A stretch of 64,000 nt of DNA, from positions 682,001-746,000 of the forward strand of contig CAWCVZ010000005.1 in the NCBI GenBank assembly GCA_963798865.1. The letters run 5' to 3'. The stretch comes from RBG-16-34-14 sp963798865. GTDB lineage: Bacteria; Bacteroidota; Ignavibacteria; Ignavibacteriales; Ignavibacteriaceae. The notes beneath the pieces are model-generated. The model saw nothing but the letters and a program-made list of their open reading frames with translations. It ran no database searches and was not told where the DNA came from. Positions within the stretch are counted from its first letter, which is position 1. Each line of letters begins with the position of its first letter. This document shows positions 7,681 to 16,465 of this stretch, one piece after another. Both the position numbers and the translations under genes were made by a program.

Positions 7681-9207
7681 ATGAAACTTAAATTATTTTT
7701 TCTTTTCTTTTTACTCACTTTAACGGTTTATCCCCAGTTAACAAATAAGGTTGCCATAGTAACATCATCAGGCACCAGATATATTCCATCTTATGAAAGA
7801 CAGGGGATAACTTATTTTTCTGTCATGCATTTTGCAGAAGCACTATCGATAAACTACTATTATAATGATGATGCACAAAAGATTGAGCTGAAGTTTGACA
7901 ACTATAATTTAAAAATAACTTCAAAAAATCCTTACCTTATTTTAATGGGAAAAGACGGTCGGCAGTCCGAAGAGTACCAGCTTCCAACATCAACATATTT
8001 TATTAATGACCTGATTTTCATTCCTCTTATTTATTCATTTGATATAATAAAAAAAGCATCAGGTAAAAATATTTTATTGGAAACCGGCAAGATAGTTTTA
8101 AATGAAAAGATTATTCCCGGAGAGACAAAAACAAAAAGCGGGTTTGATATTACAGGAATTTCTATAGATGAAAAAATAAACGGGACTCTTATTACCGTTA
8201 AATCTAAAACAAGAATTTTAACTTATACAAGCTCTTACAAGCAGAATATTTTAAAAGTAATCTTTAGAAATGTTAATTCAGATGTTGAGGATTTAAAGCT
8301 TACTGATGGTAAAGGTTTGGTAAAAAGTATTTCTGCAGAAAATATTGGTAATGATACCGAAATAGATTTTGTCCTTGGTAAAGAATACACCACCAACGAG
8401 GTTCTTAATGCCGAGGGAAGCAATGATATCCTGATTACAATTCACAATAAAATTTTTACCAGGAATGAAGAGCGGGAAAAAAATAAATCCAAATGGGAAT
8501 TTGATGTTATTGTAATTGATGCTGGTCATGGAGGCAAAGATGTTGGTGCAATTGGTATAAACGGAATTAAAGAAAAAGATATTAATCTTGGAGTTGCACT
8601 GAAGCTCGGTAAGCTTATTGAAAAGGATATGAAAGATGTGAAGGTGGTTTATACAAGGAAGAATGATACATTTGTTGAATTATATAAAAGAGGAAAAATC
8701 GCCAATGAGGAAAGCGGTAAATTATTTATATCTATTCATTGCAACTCTACACCAAAAAAACCAACTGATGCAACAGGGTTTGAAGTTTATCTTTTAAGAC
8801 CAGGCAGAACAGCAGAAGCTATTTCAATTGCGGAAAGAGAAAACAGTGTAATTGAATATGAAGAAAATCCTCAAAGGTATGAGAAGCTAACCGATGAAAA
8901 TTTTATTCTTGTAACAATGGCGCATTCCGCTTATATGAAATATTCTGAAAAGTTTTCTGATATTCTTAATAAGCAAATGGGTGCCGATATGTCTGTTCAA
9001 TCGAGAGGAGTTAAGCAGGCCGGGTTTTATGTTTTAGTTGGAGCTTCAATGCCCAGTGTTCTGATAGAAACAGGCTTTGTTTCAAATAAAGATGATGCTA
9101 ATTATTTAAAAAGCAGCAAAGGACAGAATGAAATTGCCGGAGCTATTTTTAAAGCGATAAAAAGTTTCAGGGAATATTATGAAAAAGTAATGGAGACGGA
9201 GCTATAA
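7681..9207 (+). CDS. N-acetylmuramoyl-L-alanine amidase (Amidase_3) with AMIN-like domains
   Basis: This exported cell-wall hydrolase cleaves the bond between N-acetylmuramic acid and the stem peptide, usually at division sites. A signal peptide (ending Y-P-Q near residue 20) leads into a copper-amine-oxidase-N-like/stalk region (about 25-140), an AMIN-like domain (about 155-255) and a C-terminal Amidase_3 domain. Visible catalytic-site elements are D-A-G-H-G-G-K-D (zinc His near 282), the E in I-K-E-K-D-I-N-L, S-I-H-C-N-S (second His) and I-E-T-G-F-V-S (catalytic Glu). A TTG lies directly before the ATG at 7681; the ATG is chosen. It resembles AmiC-type enzymes, and activation by an EnvC/NlpD-like partner would be expected but is not encoded here. 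Confidence 0.9.
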   Translation: MKLKLFFLFFLLTLTVYPQLTNKVAIVTSSGTRYIPSYERQGITYFSVMHFAEALSINYYYNDDAQKIELKFDNYNLKITSKNPYLILMGKDGRQSEEYQLPTSTYFINDLIFIPLIYSFDIIKKASGKNILLETGKIVLNEKIIPGETKTKSGFDITGISIDEKINGTLITVKSKTRILTYTSSYKQNILKVIFRNVNSDVEDLKLTDGKGLVKSISAENIGNDTEIDFVLGKEYTTNEVLNAEGSNDILITIHNKIFTRNEEREKNKSKWEFDVIVIDAGHGGKDVGAIGINGIKEKDINLGVALKLGKLIEKDMKDVKVVYTRKNDTFVELYKRGKIANEESGKLFISIHCNSTPKKPTDATGFEVYLLRPGRTAEAISIAERENSVIEYEENPQRYEKLTDENFILVTMAHSAYMKYSEKFSDILNKQMGADMSVQSRGVKQAGFYVLVGASMPSVLIETGFVSNKDDANYLKSSKGQNEIAGAIFKAIKSFREYYEKVMETEL

Positions 9208-9352
9208 TTGCTCTGTAAAATAATCTGTTATCAGCGAGAAATCTGCAACTTTTTAAGCTGTTTGCAAAAATACATGTATATTTATTTGTTGAATCTTTTT
9301 TAAACTGAATACATCTAAATTGTTAGAAAAATCTTAAAACAGGAAGGAAAAA

Positions 9353-9688
9353 ATGAAAAATACAGTTGAGGGAACTGATTCAAATTTTGATCAGGAAGTT
9401 ATTAAATCTGAAATACCGGTTTTAGTAGATTTCTGGGCGCCCTGGTGTGGACCTTGTAAAATGATTGCGCCGGTGGTTGATGAAATTGCAACAGAATATC
9501 AGGGAAAAATAAAAGTTGTAAAGCTTAACACTGACGATAACCAGAACATAGCAATTAAGTATGGAATAAGAAGTATTCCTACACTTGGAATATTTAAAAA
9601 CGGACAGGTTGTGGACGCAGTTATAGGTGCAGTTCCTAAAAAACACCTTGAAGAAAAAATAAAACCGTACATCGCAAGTGTAAATTAA
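9353..9688 (+). CDS. trxA: Thioredoxin
   Basis: This is a 111-residue classical thioredoxin with the W-C-G-P-C active site at residues 31-35, D-F-W-A-P just before it, and the cis-proline loop R-S-I-P-T-L near 74-79. It reduces disulfides in the cytoplasm with electrons from thioredoxin reductase, which is not in this window. An AGGAAGG ribosome binding site precedes the ATG, and a strong intrinsic terminator follows, so it appears to be a single-gene transcript. Confidence 0.95.
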   Translation: MKNTVEGTDSNFDQEVIKSEIPVLVDFWAPWCGPCKMIAPVVDEIATEYQGKIKVVKLNTDDNQNIAIKYGIRSIPTLGIFKNGQVVDAVIGAVPKKHLEEKIKPYIASVN

Positions 9689-9720
9689 TTCAAATTTATT
9701 TTAAGTATAATAAATTATAA

Positions 9721-9747
9721 GGCTGTCTGAAATAGACAGCCTTTTTT
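9721..9747 (+). terminator. Intrinsic terminator after thioredoxin
   Basis: An 8-bp perfect stem (GGCTGTCT / AGACAGCC, loop GAAAT) is followed directly by TTTTTT. It lies 32 bases past the trxA stop. Confidence 0.9.
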
Positions 9748-9957
9748 GTTTTAAGAAGGTTTAAATAATCTTATCAAAAAAAATCGTACCTAATATTGTA
9801 ACCAATCTCCGGCAATCAGATATGCAGTTTTAACTAAATAAAAAAGTGATATGAAACAGATACCTAAATTCTGCTCCTTTAATTTCTGTCCCCAAACTAA
9901 TGATTAATCTACTACACTTCTGTTCTTAACAGATAATATATTTTTTTTGGAGCATCT

Positions 9958-10350
9958 ATGTCAAAAACAAAAATTTTTATGCCGTTTATTATTTCAGTCT
10001 TTTTTATTACTCTTTTATATGTTGTTTCAATTCCGGGTTGTAATAAAGATGATAATCCGGCAAGTAATGCAGGTAATCCAGGCCCGAACGAAGTATTTCT
10101 CAGTGGCAGCAGATTTAATCCCGTAAGTAAAACAGTTGCGGTTGGGACAACCATAAAGTGGATTAATAAAGATGGCAATACACACACAGTAACAAGCGGA
10201 ACTGTCGGTAATCCATCGGGATTATTTGATTCGGGTAATATGCACCAGAATAATGAATTCCCGTTTACTTTTACACAGGCAGGAACTTATAAATACTTTT
10301 GTATTTATCATGGCTCAATGGGAATGACCGGGACTATAGTTGTTCAATAA
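9958..10350 (+). CDS. Cupredoxin (plastocyanin-like) lipoprotein
   Basis: This 130-residue protein has a signal peptide ending in a lipobox-like S-I-P-G-C with C28 as the lipidated residue. The cupredoxin domain follows. Type 1 copper ligands are all visible: H76 in N-T-H-T-V-T-S, then C115, H118 and M121 in F-C-I-Y-H-G-S-M. Such proteins carry single electrons or sense/store copper in the periplasm. The domain ends with the usual M-x-G-x-I-V-V strand. It is not adjacent to the cytochrome c or any oxidase, so its partner is unknown. The copper-site call is strong; the lipid anchor is likely because residues after the Cys are charged and flexible. Confidence 0.88.
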   Translation: MSKTKIFMPFIISVFFITLLYVVSIPGCNKDDNPASNAGNPGPNEVFLSGSRFNPVSKTVAVGTTIKWINKDGNTHTVTSGTVGNPSGLFDSGNMHQNNEFPFTFTQAGTYKYFCIYHGSMGMTGTIVVQ

Positions 10351-10364
10351 AATTAAATGCTGAT

Positions 10365-10391
10365 CTCCGGGGTTAAAAAATAATTCCGGAG
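10365..10391. terminator. Hairpin between convergent genes
   Basis: CTCCGG (10365-10370) and CCGGAG (10386-10391) form a 6-bp stem around an A-rich loop, between two converging stop codons. The run of A/T is inside the loop rather than after the stem, so termination is uncertain. Confidence 0.4.
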
Positions 10392-10399
10392 GTTATCTT

Positions 10400-10741
10400 T
10401 CATAGATTATTAATCCATTCTTTCCATACATCAGGTTGATTACCTACAGTAGCCAATCTTCCATTTCTTACAATTGGCATTTTAAAAAGCAAGGAATCGT
10501 TCAATAATTCTTCTTCAATATCAAAAACCATAAATGCAAAATTTCTTTTATGAAACTGCTTGCTGTTTCTGTCAATTAAATCTTCCAACGGGATTGCCTG
10601 CTTAATATTTTCAAGCTCACCTTTGGAAACACCTTTTTCTGAAAGATCCCTGAAATGAAAAGCAATTCTTCTTTCCTTGAAGAACCTTTCTGCTTTTCTT
10701 GTATCAATATTATTTTTCGTTCCGAAGACCTGTATGTTCAT
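10400..10741 (-). CDS. ArsC/YffB-like thioredoxin-fold protein lacking the catalytic cysteine
   Basis: The 113 residues follow the ArsC/Spx/YffB pattern: an initial V-F-G-T-K strand, D-T-R-K-A-x-R-F-F-K-E-R helix, F-R-D-L, and the cis-proline M-P-I-V-R-N-G-R-L near residue 88-96. Where family members carry the active-site Cys after the first strand, this protein reads T-K-N-N-I-D-T, so it has no redox cysteine and no other Cys anywhere. It is unlikely to be a reductase and may instead have a binding role. It converges with the cupredoxin gene and diverges from the beta-lactamase-like gene. It is a different subfamily from the ArsC-like protein at 2758-3111. Confidence 0.75.
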   Translation of the reverse strand: MNIQVFGTKNNIDTRKAERFFKERRIAFHFRDLSEKGVSKGELENIKQAIPLEDLIDRNSKQFHKRNFAFMVFDIEEELLNDSLLFKMPIVRNGRLATVGNQPDVWKEWINNL

Positions 10742-10826
10742 TATTAATATTTAGAATGTAAAAATTTATTTAACAATTACTAATTTGAAAGATAAATTAG
10801 AAACAATATTGGAAAAGGTAAACAAA

Positions 10827-11765
10827 TTGAAATTAATTATGATTATGCTTTTTTCTTTTATACAAATCTTTGCTCAGGACACTTTGAATATCCCGGAATA
10901 TTTTCGTTCAGATAAATCTTTCTCGGATTCTCTTTTATCAATAGTTAAAGATTTGGAACTTGATAAAGATTTTGATGTTGGTGAAGATGGTATTGAACAA
11001 ATATCTTTTGCAGTAATTGATCTTAATTCCGGAATCCCGGTTTTAGGCGGAGTAAATTTTGAGAATTTTATTTATCCCGCGAGTGTTTATAAAATGTATG
11101 TGGCTGCAGAAGTGCTTCATCAGGTTAGTAATGGAGAACACTCTTTGTATGAAAGCTATATAGTTAAATCTCCGAATGATGTTGACTTATCAAGGCAGAT
11201 TGATTCAGACCCGAGACCTTTATTAAAAGATGGAGATACTGTAACTATAAACTATTTGCTTGACCTGATGATAACGAGAAGTGATAACTCTGCAGCAAAC
11301 TGTTTAATTGATATTGCAACAAGACCACGAATTAATGAAATGATTCATCAATACGGCTGGCAGGGAAGTGAAGTAACAAGAAAATTTTTGAAAAGAAAAT
11401 ATGAAGATGAAGGTTATTCAGAAATAAAAGGAACTGAAACCTGCGCACTTCATGCCGCAGATTTTATGTACAGGATAGAAACCAATCAGCTTATTAATCC
11501 CTGGGTAAGTATGCAGATGAAAGCTCTTCTCGGCAGGCAATTAGATAAATCGAAAATTGCACAAGGGCTGCCCACCAATGTTATGTATTACAATAAAACC
11601 GGCTGGTGGAGCTACTGGACAAATGATGTTGGAATTGTTGATGATGGAAAGGTAAAATATATAATTGCATGCTTTATGCCCATTGAAGAAGAGAAAGCGA
11701 TATCAATATTTAAAATTTTATCATCGAGGGTTTACAAACTTATTCAGAATAGATTCAGAGAATGA
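10827..11765 (+). CDS. Class A beta-lactamase-like serine hydrolase
   Basis: The three penicillin-recognising motifs are present: S-V-Y-K (nucleophile near S86), S-D-N near residues 152-154, and K-T-G near 256. An I-F-A-Q signal peptide end lies near residue 17. The long open frame extends up to a TTG at 10785, but the TTG at 10827 is preferred: AAAAGG lies eight bases before it and it yields a compact signal peptide. The class A Glu166 region is not clearly recognised, so it may be a D-Ala-D-Ala-peptidase-like or non-hydrolysing relative, and antibiotic resistance should not be assumed. No regulator is nearby. It converges with the RNA methyltransferase gene. Confidence 0.8.
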   Translation: MKLIMIMLFSFIQIFAQDTLNIPEYFRSDKSFSDSLLSIVKDLELDKDFDVGEDGIEQISFAVIDLNSGIPVLGGVNFENFIYPASVYKMYVAAEVLHQVSNGEHSLYESYIVKSPNDVDLSRQIDSDPRPLLKDGDTVTINYLLDLMITRSDNSAANCLIDIATRPRINEMIHQYGWQGSEVTRKFLKRKYEDEGYSEIKGTETCALHAADFMYRIETNQLINPWVSMQMKALLGRQLDKSKIAQGLPTNVMYYNKTGWWSYWTNDVGIVDDGKVKYIIACFMPIEEEKAISIFKILSSRVYKLIQNRFRE

Positions 11766-11767
11766 AT

Positions 11768-13204
11768 TTAAAAATCTGTATAAATTTCCTGTGTTCTTTT
11801 TGATCTGGGAAAGCGGCTTTTAATTCCTGCTTTTGTTACAACAGCTGTTCCTAAAATGTATTCATCATATCTAACAACATATTGACCTTCTTTGTATGAA
11901 CCGGTTTTAATTATTCCGCCTTCCATATAAGTTTTAAAATCATTCTGAGATTGAAGCTCAATTACATTATTTTTTATTTCTTTTCCTAAAAGCTGAGCTG
12001 CTTGTGTGTTGAGAACGATTTCGCCATTCTTATCTACTGTTCCGAACTTTAAACCGATTCTTTCAAACAGGTTTAAATTATTTGCATCCCAGTTTCCGGT
12101 TACAAAAAAAATATCAATCCCTTTTAAAATATATTTGTAATTTGAAAGTGATTCCATTTTAATATCAAAATGATCAGAAATAAATTTTAATCTTTTAAAA
12201 GTATCTTTATGATCAAACGAAATTAATTTTAATTCCTTCTTTGGAAAAGAAAATTTTTCAGGACTTTCTGTTTCGCCGGTTTTTTTTAATTTTGCTATAA
12301 AGAATCCTTCTGTTCCGGTTTCCCATGGAAAAATTCTTTTTCCTTTTTCTAAATTCCGGTTAAAGTTTTCTTCTTTATAAGCTGTAAATCCTTTATGATT
12401 AATAACAGGAAGTTCAATATCAAGAAGTTCAACAGGATATTTTGAAAGCACTTTATTAATTAAAAACTCGTTTTCTTCAACAGTTAAAGTACATGTTGAA
12501 TAAACAATTTCTCCCCCGGGTTTTAACATTTTTATTGCAGCAATAAGAAGCCTTAATTGAAGATCAGCAAGCACCTGAATTTTATTTTCATCCCACCATT
12601 TTGTAACCTCTGCTCTCTTTTGAATAATCCCAAGACCGCTGCAAGGTGCATCAACAAGAATTTTATCAAAGTGGTTTTCATAAATCTTACTTAGCAGCTC
12701 ACCTTTCTGATGGACGACTCCCGAGTTAACAATATTCATTCTTTCAATATTGTGAACAAGCGCTTTAAGCCTGCTGAGCTGAATTTCATTAGCAACAAGA
12801 GTTCCCCTATTCTGCATCATTTCACCTAATTGCGTGGTTTTAGAACCAGGGGCAGCACATAAATCCAGCACTAAATCATTTTCATCCGGTAAAAGTATTT
12901 TAGCAGGCAGCATTGATGAAAGGCTTTGTATATAATAAAATCCTAGAATATGTTCCAGAGTTTTTCCTGCCGTCTCAGCTCCTTTAATAACTTTTAGTGC
13001 ATCCGGAATTCCCGGGATTGTCTCAGTTTCAATTCCGTATTTTGAATTAAGTTTTTCACGGACAAATACCGTAGTTGTTTTTAAAGAATTGGTTCTTAAA
13101 TATTGATTGGGCTCCGAATTAATAAAATCAATAAACCTGGAGAAGTTTTTTTCTCCGAATAAATAACTCACATAAGATTTAATTTTTTCTCCGGGGTCAA
13201 TCAC
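11768..13204 (-). CDS. RsmB/RsmF-type RNA cytosine-5 methyltransferase
   Basis: This 478-residue SAM-dependent m5C methyltransferase of the NOL1/NOP2/Sun family has an N-terminal R-T-N-S-L-K-T block, motif I D-L-C-A-A-P-G-S-K-T (114-123), motif IV D-A-P-C-S-G with C188, and motif VI S-T-C-T with C238, the two catalytic cysteines of the family. A C-terminal region of about 150 residues ending in a PUA-like fold resembles RsmF (YebU), which methylates 16S rRNA C1407 in E. coli, more than the NusB-domain RsmB. The exact target is not readable. It is the last gene of a reverse-strand operon starting at bshA, with three bases between it and the gene before it. Confidence 0.88.
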   Translation of the reverse strand: MIDPGEKIKSYVSYLFGEKNFSRFIDFINSEPNQYLRTNSLKTTTVFVREKLNSKYGIETETIPGIPDALKVIKGAETAGKTLEHILGFYYIQSLSSMLPAKILLPDENDLVLDLCAAPGSKTTQLGEMMQNRGTLVANEIQLSRLKALVHNIERMNIVNSGVVHQKGELLSKIYENHFDKILVDAPCSGLGIIQKRAEVTKWWDENKIQVLADLQLRLLIAAIKMLKPGGEIVYSTCTLTVEENEFLINKVLSKYPVELLDIELPVINHKGFTAYKEENFNRNLEKGKRIFPWETGTEGFFIAKLKKTGETESPEKFSFPKKELKLISFDHKDTFKRLKFISDHFDIKMESLSNYKYILKGIDIFFVTGNWDANNLNLFERIGLKFGTVDKNGEIVLNTQAAQLLGKEIKNNVIELQSQNDFKTYMEGGIIKTGSYKEGQYVVRYDEYILGTAVVTKAGIKSRFPRSKRTQEIYTDF

Positions 13205-13207
13205 TGG

Positions 13208-13660
13208 TTAGATTCTCACAAGATTTAATTGTTTAAAAGTTTCATTAACAACAGATTTGGAATTCTTTTCTTCCCTGAAATTCTTTTTGTAATCTGTTTC
13301 TACTTCCCTGATTATTGAATCAAGATAATTCTCGTATAACTGAAGAGCTTTTTTTAATTCAGATTCAACTGTGGGGACAAGAATTAAACGAGGAGAATTC
13401 CTGTTTGAATAAATAATAAATTTTGCCTGCAAATAATTTTCAGCATGAAGAACCGAATTGCCATCCGGGGTAATTATTTCAAACCCGCCAAAAAATTCTT
13501 TCCCGATAAGTAAAGTTTTACCCGGAAGTTTTAACTCAACACAATTATTATTTAATGAGATGAAATCTAAAGGGAAAATTTTAATACCAGCGGAAAAAAA
13601 TTTTGAAACCCACGAACTTACAAACACTTTTTCGTTAATAAATTCTTTGGAGCTAATCAC
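13208..13660 (-). CDS. Protein of unknown function, 150 residues
   Basis: I do not recognise this protein. It is soluble, with no signal peptide or membrane segment: an alternating hydrophobic/polar beta-rich first 105 residues, then a charged alpha-helical end (from about 107, E-L-K-K-A-L-Q-L-Y-E-N-Y-L). There is no cysteine pair or obvious catalytic motif. Its start overlaps the end of the DNPH1-like gene by eight bases, and its stop is three bases before the RNA methyltransferase start, so it is clearly part of that operon. Base composition matches the neighbours. It is probably a real gene because of the tight packing and the lack of alternatives on either strand. Confidence 0.7.
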   Translation of the reverse strand: MISSKEFINEKVFVSSWVSKFFSAGIKIFPLDFISLNNNCVELKLPGKTLLIGKEFFGGFEIITPDGNSVLHAENYLQAKFIIYSNRNSPRLILVPTVESELKKALQLYENYLDSIIREVETDYKKNFREEKNSKSVVNETFKQLNLVRI

Positions 13661-14075
13661 TATTCTTTTTTAAAAAGTCTGATATATATTTTTTTAAATC
13701 ATCCGGTTCTGAATAATATTTTATAGTTAGTAGTTCAGAATCTCCGCCATTAATCATAGCGGATACTTTACCAACTGCTTCTTTGTTTACAAGTGCCAGT
13801 ACAGGTATTTTCTTTTTATAAAGAGCATAAGCAATTTCAAATCCAACGCCCGTGCTTGCACTTGAAACCTCAGCAATAAGAACTTTGCTTTTAGAAATCC
13901 ATTTTATATCCCGGGTAAAAATCTCTGAATCCGTAAGAGGTGCGGCAGGTTTAAAATCAGTATTCAATTCTGACAGTGCTGTATTGCCGGTGCTATTAAT
14001 GTGTTTTACTATTTCAGGAAAAAATTCCTGGTAAGTTTTTTCCCCTCTTATAGAAATTGCGCAATAAACAATCAT
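13653..14075 (-). CDS. Nucleoside 2-deoxyribosyltransferase/DNPH1-like nucleotide hydrolase
   Basis: This 140-residue protein has the fold signature of the nucleoside 2-deoxyribosyltransferase superfamily: an initial V-Y-C-A-I-S-I-R-G strand, an R-D-I-K-W-I-S-K-S-K-V-L-I-A-E-V-S segment (about 55-71) with the expected catalytic glutamate, then G-V-G-F-E-I-A-Y-A-L. The last motif is close to that of DNPH1/Rcl, which hydrolyses 2'-deoxynucleoside 5'-monophosphates to free base and deoxyribose 5-phosphate (nucleotide-pool cleaning), so hydrolase is preferred over transferase by inference. It lies four bases after bshA and overlaps the next gene by eight bases. Confidence 0.78.
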   Translation of the reverse strand: MIVYCAISIRGEKTYQEFFPEIVKHINSTGNTALSELNTDFKPAAPLTDSEIFTRDIKWISKSKVLIAEVSSASTGVGFEIAYALYKKKIPVLALVNKEAVGKVSAMINGGDSELLTIKYYSEPDDLKKYISDFLKKNSD

Positions 14076-14079
14076 GACT

Positions 14080-15201
14080 TTAATCTAAAACATTTCTGTA
14101 ATATTCTTCATAAAGAGGGACAACTTTATTTATGTCAAACTTTTTTACTGCTCTCTCGCGGGCATTCTGAGAAAAGATCTGGTATTTTTTTTCATTTGTA
14201 AGCAGGTCAATGGCATATTTAGCCATCCTGGAAACATCTCCGATTTCGGCAATAAAACCGGATTCATTATGCGCTACTAATTCCGGTAAACCTCCCACGC
14301 TTGAGCTTACAACCGGAAGACCACAAGCCATAGCTTCAAGTGCTGCAAGTCCAAAGCTTTCAGACTGAGAAGGGATAAGAAACAAATCCGATGCACCAAG
14401 AATTTCAACTAAAGCTTCCTGTTTACCTAAAAATTTTACTTTATCAACAAGATCAAGCTGCCTGACTAATCTTTCACATTCAGATCTGTCCGGTCCATCG
14501 CCTACAAGAATTAATTTTGATGGAACATCCTTCTGAACAATGTTAAAAATTTGTATTGCATCAATTACTCTTTTAACTGCCCTGAAGTTAGAGGTATGAA
14601 CAAGAATTTTCTCACCCTTCGATGCAATATTTTTTCTAAATGAACAATCGGAGTTAGGTTTAAATAATTGAGTATCTACAAAGTTTGGTATAACCGAGAT
14701 ATCCTTGTTGATGTCATAGTTCGTTAATGTTTTCTCTTTAAGAAACCTTGAAACAGCAGTAACACCATCACTTTTTTCAATGCTGAATTTTACAAGCGGA
14801 AGAAAAGATGGTTCAAGTCCAACGAGTGTTATATCGGTTCCATGTAAAGTGGTAATTATTTTTATATCGATTTTTTCCTTTAGCATTTCTTTCGCAAGAA
14901 ATGCACTTGCGGCATGAGGTATTGCATAGTGTACATGGAACAGATCAAGTTTTTCATATTCCGCAACCTCAACCATTTTACTTGCAAGGGCAAGGCTGTA
15001 AAGAGGGAATTCAAACAAGGGGTAGCTGCTCATTTCAACTTCGTGGAAAACAATATTTTCAACAAAGTTTGTCAGCCGGAATGGCAGGGCATAACTTATA
15101 AAATGAATTTGATGTCCTTTTAAAGCAAGAGCTTTTCCTAATTCTGTAGCAATAACACCGCTTCCGCCGTATGTAGGATAACAGGTAATTCCGATTTTCA
15201 T
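14080..15201 (-). CDS. bshA: N-acetyl-alpha-D-glucosaminyl L-malate synthase (bacillithiol biosynthesis)
   Basis: BshA is a GT4 glycosyltransferase joining UDP-GlcNAc to L-malate, the first step of bacillithiol synthesis. The 373 residues start with the very typical M-K-I-G-I-T-C-Y-P-T-Y-G-G-S-G-V (glycine loop at 11-15), continue with the H-V-H-Y-A-I-P-H region around 94-101 and L-H-G-T-D-I-T near 118-124, and carry the C-terminal nucleotide-sugar site E-S-F-G-L-A-A-L-E-A-M-A-C-G-L-P near 281-296. No bshB or bshC is in the window, so those steps must be encoded elsewhere. It leads a four-gene operon. The 355-base gap upstream probably holds the promoter. Confidence 0.92.
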   Translation of the reverse strand: MKIGITCYPTYGGSGVIATELGKALALKGHQIHFISYALPFRLTNFVENIVFHEVEMSSYPLFEFPLYSLALASKMVEVAEYEKLDLFHVHYAIPHAASAFLAKEMLKEKIDIKIITTLHGTDITLVGLEPSFLPLVKFSIEKSDGVTAVSRFLKEKTLTNYDINKDISVIPNFVDTQLFKPNSDCSFRKNIASKGEKILVHTSNFRAVKRVIDAIQIFNIVQKDVPSKLILVGDGPDRSECERLVRQLDLVDKVKFLGKQEALVEILGASDLFLIPSQSESFGLAALEAMACGLPVVSSSVGGLPELVAHNESGFIAEIGDVSRMAKYAIDLLTNEKKYQIFSQNARERAVKKFDINKVVPLYEEYYRNVLD

Positions 15202-15556
15202 TTGGTTATAATTTTTTAATTAGAAGTTTGAGAAATTATTGTGTTATCTATTTTAAGTCTTTTATCAAGGTTAGCCGTTTTCAAAGCTATGTTGTAAAAA
15301 AGTCTAGCTCTCTTCCTGATTAATACTACAATCCATTTTCATACTGATGAAAGATAAATAATCCTGTTATTTAAAACTCTCCTAAATATTAAAAGAACCT
15401 CTTCATTCCATAAATTTTTTTTCCGCATCATAATTATTAAAATTTATACTTACTGTGATAATTAACTGATAATAATAATCTACAAATTTTCACTTTTGGT
15501 TTTATTTCCAAACCGCCTAAATTTCACTTTACGTAATCTAATTATTAAAATATTTT
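15202..15556. other. Intergenic region between divergent bshA and PfkB genes
   Basis: These 355 bases are very AT-rich and have no open frame with a plausible start site, no strong hairpin and no recognisable RNA. It must contain the divergent promoters for the bshA operon and the kinase, but I cannot point to convincing promoter elements. Confidence 0.5.
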
Positions 15557-16465
15557 ATGAAGTTATTAGTTCTCGGTCATTCGGTTGCGGATATAATTGA
15601 TTTCAATAATAAAAAAACCTTCAAGCCGGGAGGAATTTTTTATTCTATTATTGCTCTAAATAATTTCAAAGAGAATGATGATAAAATTTCCCTGGTTACT
15701 GCAGTTGATAGTAACCATTATCATTTATTTAAAGATGAATATGAAAAGCTGGATGAAAAATTTTTTATCCGGGTTGATAGAGTTCCCGTGGTTCATTTAA
15801 AAATTGAACCTGACAAAGAAAGACATGAAACTTATGAAAATATTAATCAGAACCTTCTATATAATATTAATAATTTGAATTTGTTTGATGGCATTTTAAT
15901 TAATATGATTACAGGTTTTGATATAACTTTACAGCAATTAAAAGAGATAAGGAAGAATTTTAGTGGGCCGATTTATTTTGATGTTCATACTCTTTCCCGC
16001 GGACTAAATAATAAAATGCAAAGATATTTCCGGACTATTCCGCAATTTAATCAATGGGCTTCATGTATTGATATGCTGCAGGTTAATAAAAATGAATTAG
16101 GAACTTTAAATGAAAAAGTTACGGATGAAGAGATAATTAAGGAAGCTCTCAGTTACGGTATAAAATATATAATCCTGACTTTGGAAGAGAAAGGTGCAAA
16201 AGTATTTTATTTAGAAGAAGGGATACTAAAGTCAATAAATGAACCGGCAATTAAAGTTGATGTTAAGAATAAAGTTGGCTGCGGTGATGTTTTTGGGGCA
16301 CTCTTTTTTTATAGTTATATTTCAGTAGGAAAGGAAAATTTTGAACATAAAAATATTAATAAACCTTTAAAGATTGCAAATATAGCCGCCGGTTATGCTG
16401 CTTCTTATGAAGATATGAATGAATTTAAAAATTTGAAGAAAGATGTTATCCGGAGACCTGATTAA
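15557..16465 (+). CDS. PfkB family sugar/nucleoside kinase
   Basis: This 302-residue ribokinase-fold kinase has the C-terminal signature V-G-C-G-D-V-F-G-A (G-x-G-D at 241-244), with D244 as catalytic base and the GCG forming the anion hole, and a phosphate-region K-P-G-G-I-F-Y near residues 23-29. Family members phosphorylate ribose, fructose, adenosine, heptose and similar substrates; no substrate-specific motif is recognisable. The gene end overlaps the start of the RfbD-like gene by 23 bases. The partner and the presence of gmhA elsewhere might hint at an activated-sugar pathway, but that is weak inference. Confidence 0.8.
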   Translation: MKLLVLGHSVADIIDFNNKKTFKPGGIFYSIIALNNFKENDDKISLVTAVDSNHYHLFKDEYEKLDEKFFIRVDRVPVVHLKIEPDKERHETYENINQNLLYNINNLNLFDGILINMITGFDITLQQLKEIRKNFSGPIYFDVHTLSRGLNNKMQRYFRTIPQFNQWASCIDMLQVNKNELGTLNEKVTDEEIIKEALSYGIKYIILTLEEKGAKVFYLEEGILKSINEPAIKVDVKNKVGCGDVFGALFFYSYISVGKENFEHKNINKPLKIANIAAGYAASYEDMNEFKNLKKDVIRRPD

